Assembly: GCF_021442325.1 (NCBI RefSeq)
Contig: NZ_CP087879.1
Coordinates: 124,001 to 188,000 of the forward strand
Length of the DNA stretch: 64,000 nucleotides
From: Agromyces marinus
GTDB taxonomy: Bacteria; Actinomycetota; Actinomycetes; Actinomycetales; Microbacteriaceae
Direction: 5' to 3'
The number at the start of each line of letters is the position of its first letter. Positions within the stretch are counted from its first letter, which is position 1. The notes beneath the pieces are model-generated. The model searched no databases, had not been told where the DNA came from, and was given only the letters and a program-made list of their open reading frames with translations. Positions 59,457 through 64,000 of this stretch are shown piece after piece. Position numbers and translations under genes: made by a program.

Positions 59457-59886
59457 CGCCGTCTTCGACATCGAGCGCACCTTCGCGATCGACCGGGCGA
59501 CCATGTGGTCGCTCTGGACGGATGCCGCGCACGCGGCGCGCTGGATGCGACCCTCCATCACCGACTACGACGAGACCGACGCGTCCATCGACGCCCGGCC
59601 CGGCGGAAGCTACCGGTTCGAATTGCGCGGGCCGGATGCGACCTACGCGACGTCGGGCACGTACGTCGACGTCGACCCGATGGAGCGCCTGAGCTTCACC
59701 TGGCGGTGGGACGACTCCGACGAGGAGACGCTCGTCGAGGTGCGCTTCGCAGACGACGTCGCAGGCACCCGCGTCAGGATCACGCACACCCGGTTCGCCT
59801 CCGCCGAGTCCGCGGAACGCCACGGGGACGGCTGGCGCGGATGCCTCGACTCGATCGCCGCCGTCTTCGAACCGACGCGCGGCTGA
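59449..59886 (+). CDS. SRPBCC (AHSA1-like) domain protein
   Basis: A 145-residue START-like protein: IERTFAIDRATMWSLWTDA at the N-terminus, the PGGSYRFELRGP strand pair near residue 50, and GWRGCLDSIAAVF as final helix. Partner of the ArsR gene upstream. CTGGAGGA precedes the ATG. Ligand unknown. Confidence 0.87.
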   Translation: MPDAVFDIERTFAIDRATMWSLWTDAAHAARWMRPSITDYDETDASIDARPGGSYRFELRGPDATYATSGTYVDVDPMERLSFTWRWDDSDEETLVEVRFADDVAGTRVRITHTRFASAESAERHGDGWRGCLDSIAAVFEPTRG

Positions 59887-59966
59887 CGCGCACCCGTACC
59901 GGCGACGATGCCGGCACCCGGCCTTCCGTCCGGAACGCCGAATCCGATTCCGAGAGGATCCGCATC

Positions 59967-60305
59967 ATGGCACGTTTCGTCTTCATCTACCACGCTCCGA
60001 TGACCCCGGCCGATGCCACCCCGCCCACCGCCGAACAGTCCGCCGCCGTGATGGGCGAGTGGATGGACTGGGCGGCGAAGGTCGGCGATGACATGGTCGA
60101 CTTCGGGACGCCGCTGGCCGAGGGGGTCCGCGTGAGCTCCGACGGCTCGGTCGCGCCGAGCACGCGAGAGGTCGCCGGGTACACGATCATCGAAGCCGAC
60201 GACCTCGACGCCGCGCTCGCGCTCGCGAAGGAGCACCCGCACCTGAACATGCCCGGCGGCTGCGAGATCGAGGTGCACGTCGCGCAACCCGTCCCCGGCA
60301 TGTAG
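59967..60305 (+). CDS. YCII-like domain protein
   Basis: A 112-residue dimeric ferredoxin-like YCII/DGPF protein (RFVFIYHA, MGEWMDWAAKVGD, GYTIIEADDLDAALALAKEHP). Such proteins often occur with ArsR and SRPBCC genes as here. GAGAGGA precedes the ATG, 81 bp after the SRPBCC gene. Function unknown. Confidence 0.85.
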   Translation: MARFVFIYHAPMTPADATPPTAEQSAAVMGEWMDWAAKVGDDMVDFGTPLAEGVRVSSDGSVAPSTREVAGYTIIEADDLDAALALAKEHPHLNMPGGCEIEVHVAQPVPGM

Positions 60306-60310
60306 GGGCA

Positions 60311-60353
60311 CGGAACTCCTCGGCGAGCCCGAGCGCCTCGTCGACGGTCCGCC
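60311..60353. repeat. Displaced copy of a 43-bp sufU segment
   Basis: These 43 bp match 61555-61597 inside sufU with one mismatch, in the same orientation. Here they lie outside any gene and would read, on the minus strand, as the sufU residues RTVDEALGLAEEFR. The DUF1254/DUF1214 gene lies between the two copies. Confidence 0.75.
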
Positions 60354-60400
60354 TCGGGCGGACCTTGCCTGCCGTCGCGGCATCCGCCAAGGTGCTGGGT

Positions 60401-61354
60401 ATGGCAGATCTCCCGGAGACCGTGACCCTCGACAACTTCGTCCGCGCTGAAACCGCGACCTACTTCCGCAAGCAGTTGGCGCAGGCGCCCGTGAACGAGT
60501 ACTTCCACAACCGGGTTCCGGTGAACGTCGAGAATCAGATCATCATCCGCTCGAACGTCGACCTCATCTACTCGTACGCCGTGGTCGACGTCACCGAGGG
60601 GGCCACCTTCACCGTCCCGGCATCCGACACCTACCAGGTCGCCCAGATCATCGACGAGAACCACTACATCGCCGCCGTGGTCTACCCGGGCGAGACCGCC
60701 ACGCTCCGCGCGAGCGACCTGACCAGTGGCACGCACGTGTACATCCTCGCCCGCACCGCGACCGCGCTCGGGCTCGAGCAGGCGCACGCCCTGCAGGACG
60801 GCCTGACGATCGACGCCGGGTCCGCGAACCCGTTCGACGCGCCGAACTTCGATGAGGGCTCGCTTCAGGAGGTGAAGGCGCAGATCGAGGCCCGGGCGGC
60901 CGAGGCCGACTTCAGCAAGGGGTTCGGCACGCCCCGGACGACCGATCCGGTCAACCACATGCTGGCGGCGGAACTCGGCTGGGGCGGGCTGTCGCCGCAG
61001 CACGCGCAGTACTTCCAGGCGCTCACCACGTGCTCCGGGTGCGATGAATGGACCTTCCCCGTACCGCCGCTCGACTACGAGCACAACGGGTACTTCTCGG
61101 TCATCAAGTACGACGAGCAGGGCTGGCTCGACGTTGCCGAACCGTGCCTGACCGACAACGACCTCACCCGGAACGACGACGGCACCATCACCGTTCGATT
61201 CGGTGACGGCGCGTGCGGAACCGAGAACCTGATCGCCGCGACCGAGGGGCAGAAGTACTTCTACGGCATCCGGCTGTACCGGCCGGCGGACGTCGACGAG
61301 ACCCGCGCGTTCATCGAGCAGCTGCGCGCGAATCCGATCGTCGCCGCTCGCTGA
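60401..61354 (+). CDS. DUF1254/DUF1214-domain protein
   Basis: About 317 residues. VTLDNFVRAETATYFRKQL and the NVENQIIIRSNVDLIYSYAVVD strand region match DUF1254; GTENLIAATEGQKYFYGIRLY resembles the C-terminal DUF1214 closing motif. No signal peptide is apparent. The ATG at 60401 follows AAGGTG. The gene is flanked by direct repeats of a sufU segment, so it may be a later arrival. Function unknown. Confidence 0.72.
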   Translation: MADLPETVTLDNFVRAETATYFRKQLAQAPVNEYFHNRVPVNVENQIIIRSNVDLIYSYAVVDVTEGATFTVPASDTYQVAQIIDENHYIAAVVYPGETATLRASDLTSGTHVYILARTATALGLEQAHALQDGLTIDAGSANPFDAPNFDEGSLQEVKAQIEARAAEADFSKGFGTPRTTDPVNHMLAAELGWGGLSPQHAQYFQALTTCSGCDEWTFPVPPLDYEHNGYFSVIKYDEQGWLDVAEPCLTDNDLTRNDDGTITVRFGDGACGTENLIAATEGQKYFYGIRLYRPADVDETRAFIEQLRANPIVAAR

Positions 61355-61400
61355 TCCCGGGCAGGCTCCGGCCCCGCTGATCGCCGTCGAACCGACGGGT

Positions 61401-61841
61401 TCAGCGGGCCTTCGCGACCGCCGCCTCGAGCGCGACCCACGAGAGCATCGCGCACTTGATGCGCATGACGTACTTCGAGACGCCGTGGAACGCGATCGCG
61501 TCGCCGAGCACGTCCTCGTCGGGTTCGCCCTCGCCCTTGGAGCGAAGCATCGTGCGGAACTCCTCCGCGAGCCCGAGCGCCTCGTCGACGGTCCGCCCGG
61601 CGACGAGGTCGGTCAGCACCGAGGCCGACGCCATCGAGATGCTGCACCCGTCGCCCTGCCAGGCGACGACGTCGATGCGTTCGCGGGCGCCGTCGAGCCT
61701 CACCCGCAGCGTGATCTCGTCGCCGCAGGTCGGGTTGAACTCGTGGTGCTCGCCGTCGGCGCCCTCGAGGGGACCGTCGCCGTGCCGCGCCTTCGAGTGG
61801 TCGAGGATGATCTGCTGGTAGAGGCCCTCCAACCCGGCCAT
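61401..61841 (-). CDS. sufU: Fe-S cluster scaffold/zinc sulfurtransferase SufU
   Basis: A 146-residue SufU protein. Conserved Cys residues lie in FNPTCGDEI, DGCSISMAS and RIKCAMLSW, and Asp residues complete the zinc site; the roughly 18-residue insert that distinguishes SufU from IscU is present (GEGEPDEDVLGDAIAF). It receives sulfur from SufS. The ATG shares one base with the sufS stop (TGATG). Its codons at 61555-61597 are duplicated at 60311. Confidence 0.93.
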   Translation of the reverse strand: MAGLEGLYQQIILDHSKARHGDGPLEGADGEHHEFNPTCGDEITLRVRLDGARERIDVVAWQGDGCSISMASASVLTDLVAGRTVDEALGLAEEFRTMLRSKGEGEPDEDVLGDAIAFHGVSKYVMRIKCAMLSWVALEAAVAKAR

Positions 61842-63154
61842 CACGCCGCTCCCGTCCCGAGTCCGAAGAACCCGCGGACCTCGCCGAGCACCGAGACGAA
61901 CCGGTCGGCCTCCTCCGCGGTCGTGTACACGTGCGCGCTCGCCCGGGTCGTCGCCGTAAGGCCGAGCGCGCGGTGCAGCGGCTGGGCGCAGTGATGGCCG
62001 ACGCGCACGACGATCCCGGCGTCGTCGAGGAACTGCCCGACGTCGTGCGCGTGCACGCCCTCGACGGCGACGCTCACCAGGCCGCCGCGCGCCTCGCCCG
62101 CCTGCGGCCCGACGATGCGGACGCCGGGCAGCGCCGCGACGCCGTCGACGACGCGTTCCGCGAACGCGGCCTCGTGCGCGGCGAGCGCGCCCATGCCGAT
62201 GCCGTCGAGGTAGCGGACGGCCGCAGCCAACCCGATCACCTGCGACACGGGCTGCGTGCCCGACTCGAAGCGCTGCGGCGCCGGCAGGAACTCGGCCGAG
62301 TCGAAGCTCACCCGTGTGATCGTCGACCCGCCCGTCCGGGCGGGCGGCAGGGCGTCGAGCAGGTCGGCCCGCCCGTAGAGCACGCCGATGCCGTTCGGGC
62401 CGAGCATCTTGTGCCCTGAGAAGGCCGCGAAGTCCACGCCGTACCCGTCGAAGTCGACCGGTCGGTGCGGAACCGACTGGCAGGCGTCGAGCACGACCAT
62501 CGCCCGCGGCGCCCGCTCGCGCACGAGCGCGACGAGGTCGGCCACGCGCACGATGAGCCCGGTCACGTTCGACACCTCGGCGAACGCCACGACGCGCGTG
62601 CGCGGCCCGAGCACGGCCGCGAGGTCGTCGGCGCCCCAGCATCCGTTCACGTCGACCTTCACGGGCACGAGCACGGCGCCGGTGCGCTGGGCGACCCGCT
62701 GCCACGGCAGGAGGTTCGCGTGGTGCTCGGCCTCGGTGAGCACGATCTCGTCGCCGGGCTGCAGCGCGAAGCGCGCGGCATCCGCCCCGCCGATCCCGGC
62801 GCTCGCATCGGCGATGCCGAGCGCGACCATGTTCAGCGCATCGGTCGCGTTCTGCGCCCACACGATCTCGCGCTCATCGGCGGCACCGACGAATCGCGCG
62901 AGGTCGGCGCGAGCCTCCTCGAACCGGCTCGTCGACCGGCCGGTCGCGGCGCTCGCACCGCGATGCACGGCCGCGAGATCGTGCTCGAGGTAGTCGCGCT
63001 CGGCGTCGAGGACTGCCGAGGGGCGCTGCGACGTGGCCGCGGAATCGAGGTAGGCGGTCGGTCGGGCGTCGCCGGATGCCGCGAACGCCGGGAAGTCGCG
63101 GCGGATGTCGCGAACCGCCCGCCCGCCCACGGTGTCGGTGTCGGTGTGGCTCAT
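61841..63154 (-). CDS. sufS: Cysteine desulfurase SufS
   Basis: A 437-residue class V aminotransferase-fold enzyme that takes sulfur from cysteine for Fe-S assembly. TAYLDSAATSQRP opens the core; the PLP lysine is in FSGHKMLGPNGIG, and the active Cys in VGHHCAQPLHRALG near residue 368. The ATG at 63154 follows GGTGGGG; an in-frame ATG at 63163 is possible. The rest of the suf operon (sufBCD) is not adjacent here. Confidence 0.94.
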   Translation of the reverse strand: MSHTDTDTVGGRAVRDIRRDFPAFAASGDARPTAYLDSAATSQRPSAVLDAERDYLEHDLAAVHRGASAATGRSTSRFEEARADLARFVGAADEREIVWAQNATDALNMVALGIADASAGIGGADAARFALQPGDEIVLTEAEHHANLLPWQRVAQRTGAVLVPVKVDVNGCWGADDLAAVLGPRTRVVAFAEVSNVTGLIVRVADLVALVRERAPRAMVVLDACQSVPHRPVDFDGYGVDFAAFSGHKMLGPNGIGVLYGRADLLDALPPARTGGSTITRVSFDSAEFLPAPQRFESGTQPVSQVIGLAAAVRYLDGIGMGALAAHEAAFAERVVDGVAALPGVRIVGPQAGEARGGLVSVAVEGVHAHDVGQFLDDAGIVVRVGHHCAQPLHRALGLTATTRASAHVYTTAEEADRFVSVLGEVRGFFGLGTGAA

Positions 63155-63218
63155 CCCCACCATCGTCCCACGCTCCGGCCCGAGCGCGGCCGGGTGCGGC
63201 CGCACCGCCGGCGTTCGA

Positions 63219-63224
63219 TAGCGT
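63219..63224 (+). promoter_or_regulatory. -10 element of a leaderless promoter (MmgE/PrpD gene)
   Basis: TAGCGT, exactly 6 nt before the GTG at 63231. Confidence 0.6.
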
Positions 63225-63230
63225 GAGCGG

Positions 63231-64000
63231 GTGAAGACCCACCACGTGCGCGTCCACCGCAGCGATGAGAACCTGGCCCGCCCCGATCAGCTCGCCTGGA
63301 AGATCGCCGAGGTCGCGGTCGATCCGGTTGCGGTCGATGGTGATGTGGTGGAGATGGTCGTGAATCGGGTGATCGATAATGCGGCGGTGGCTGCGGCGTC
63401 GTTGGCTCGGGGGCCGGTGGTCGCGGCGCGTTCGCAGGCGTTGGCGCATCCGGTCTCGATCGGGGGTGCCGGGGCGAATGTGTTCGGGGTGGATGCGGGT
63501 CGGCGCACTTCTCCGGAGTGGGCGGCGTGGGCGAACGGGGTCGCGGTGCGGGAGTTGGATTTCCATGACACGTTCCTCGCGGCGGAGTATTCGCATCCGG
63601 CGGACAACATTCCCGCGGTGGTCGCGGTCGCGCAGCATTGCGCGGGCTCGCGTGGGTTGACGGGTCGGGATGTGGTGCGGGGCATCGCGACGGGGTACGA
63701 GGTGCAGGTGGACCTGGCCAAGGCGATCAGCCTGCACAAGCACAAGATCGATCATGTCGCGCATCTGGGGCCGTCGGCGGCTGCGGGGATCGGGACGTTG
63801 CTGGGGTTGGATCGGGAGACGATCTTCCAGGCGGTGGGGCAGGCGTTGCACACCACGACCGCGACGCGGCAGTCGCGCAAGGGTGAGATCTCGACGTGGA
63901 AGGCGCATGCGCCGGCGTTCGCGGGGAAGATGGCGGTCGAGGCGGTGGATCGGGCGATGCGGGGCCAGACCAGTCCGGTGCCGATCTACGAGGGTGAGGA
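63231..64000 (+). CDS. MmgE/PrpD-family protein, probable 2-methylcitrate dehydratase (3' end outside window)
   Basis: The first 256 codons of an MmgE/PrpD enzyme; it continues beyond the window. [25 protein letters not shown] (split: [10 protein letters not shown] and [15 protein letters not shown]) and [13 protein letters not shown] are family motifs; the DFHDTF region suggests PrpD of the methylcitrate cycle, which degrades propionyl-CoA. After about 85 nt of normal C-ending codons, usage switches near 63315 to G/T-ending codons (GAT, AAT, GTG, GGG), unlike all neighbouring genes. This points to transfer or recombination. Confidence 0.82.
   Translation, partial: MKTHHVRVHRSDENLARPDQLAWKIAEVAVDPVAVDGDVVEMVVNRVIDNAAVAAASLARGPVVAARSQALAHPVSIGGAGANVFGVDAGRRTSPEWAAWANGVAVRELDFHDTFLAAEYSHPADNIPAVVAVAQHCAGSRGLTGRDVVRGIATGYEVQVDLAKAISLHKHKIDHVAHLGPSAAAGIGTLLGLDRETIFQAVGQALHTTTATRQSRKGEISTWKAHAPAFAGKMAVEAVDRAMRGQTSPVPIYEGE

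Noticed and set aside
1..64000. tRNA or rRNA genes
   Set aside because: No cloverleaf-like segment, conserved T-loop GGTTCGANTC or rRNA-like stretch was seen in the intergenic gaps.

Overview
The window is chromosomal DNA from a high-GC actinobacterium, most probably a member of the Microbacteriaceae; the genus cannot be decided from sequence alone. Support comes from the extreme third-position GC, the many GTG/TTG starts, the coproporphyrin-type heme pathway with an iron-sulfur ferrochelatase, DtxR-type iron control, leaderless promoters and a conspicuous over-use of the word GCGGATGCC/GGCATCCGC. No rRNA, tRNA, CRISPR array, transposase or prophage module was seen.

Layout. 0-5.5 kb: end of a LacI-type regulator, a Gfo/Idh/MocA oxidoreductase, the threonine catabolic pair tdh-kbl, an SRPBCC protein and a second LacI-type regulator with its own palindromic operator. 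5.9-13 kb: a MATE exporter coupled to a YccF membrane protein, the TrkH/TrkA potassium pair, an M13 metallopeptidase, a beta-lactamase-fold protein and a 55-residue membrane protein. 13-22 kb: a TerC protein; a two-gene operon of an FbiC-like CofGH fusion and a Baeyer-Villiger-type monooxygenase; a lipase-like hydrolase, a Nudix hydrolase, a Tat-exported polysaccharide deacetylase and glycyl-tRNA synthetase. 22-28.7 kb: a thioredoxin-like lipoprotein, CcdA and a two-component system in one operon; two envelope proteins; a GNAT remnant; a TetR regulator with its operator next to a small membrane protein.

28.7-45.4 kb holds all nine enzymes from glutamyl-tRNA to heme by the coproporphyrin route: hemA (minus strand), then hemE-hemY, an interposed block (YtxH, holin-X and DUF3618 membrane proteins, GntR regulator, methyltransferase, OsmC), hemQ-hemH-hemC-hemD, a MATE exporter, and hemB-hemL. 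Most neighbours share ATGA, GTGA or TAATG stop/start overlaps, so translation is probably coupled.

45.4-64 kb: small conserved proteins, an ABC exporter, a PEP-mutase-like enzyme, a complete ferric-siderophore uptake operon behind a DtxR iron box, an LssY_C membrane protein, the tRNA hydroxylase TrhO, a PEBP protein, 3-hydroxyisobutyryl-CoA hydrolase, an ArsR-SRPBCC-YCII module, a DUF1254/DUF1214 protein, sufS-sufU, and the start of an MmgE/PrpD gene with clearly different codon use.

Points most worth following: the CofH half of the CofGH fusion lacks the radical-SAM cysteine motif without any frameshift; two families of long hairpins recur with conserved arms downstream of unrelated genes; the LacI gene and a MATE gene 37 kb away carry the same palindromic operator core; a 43-bp fragment of sufU is duplicated about 1.2 kb away; and at least twelve genes show a rigid -10 / 6 nt / start-codon arrangement.
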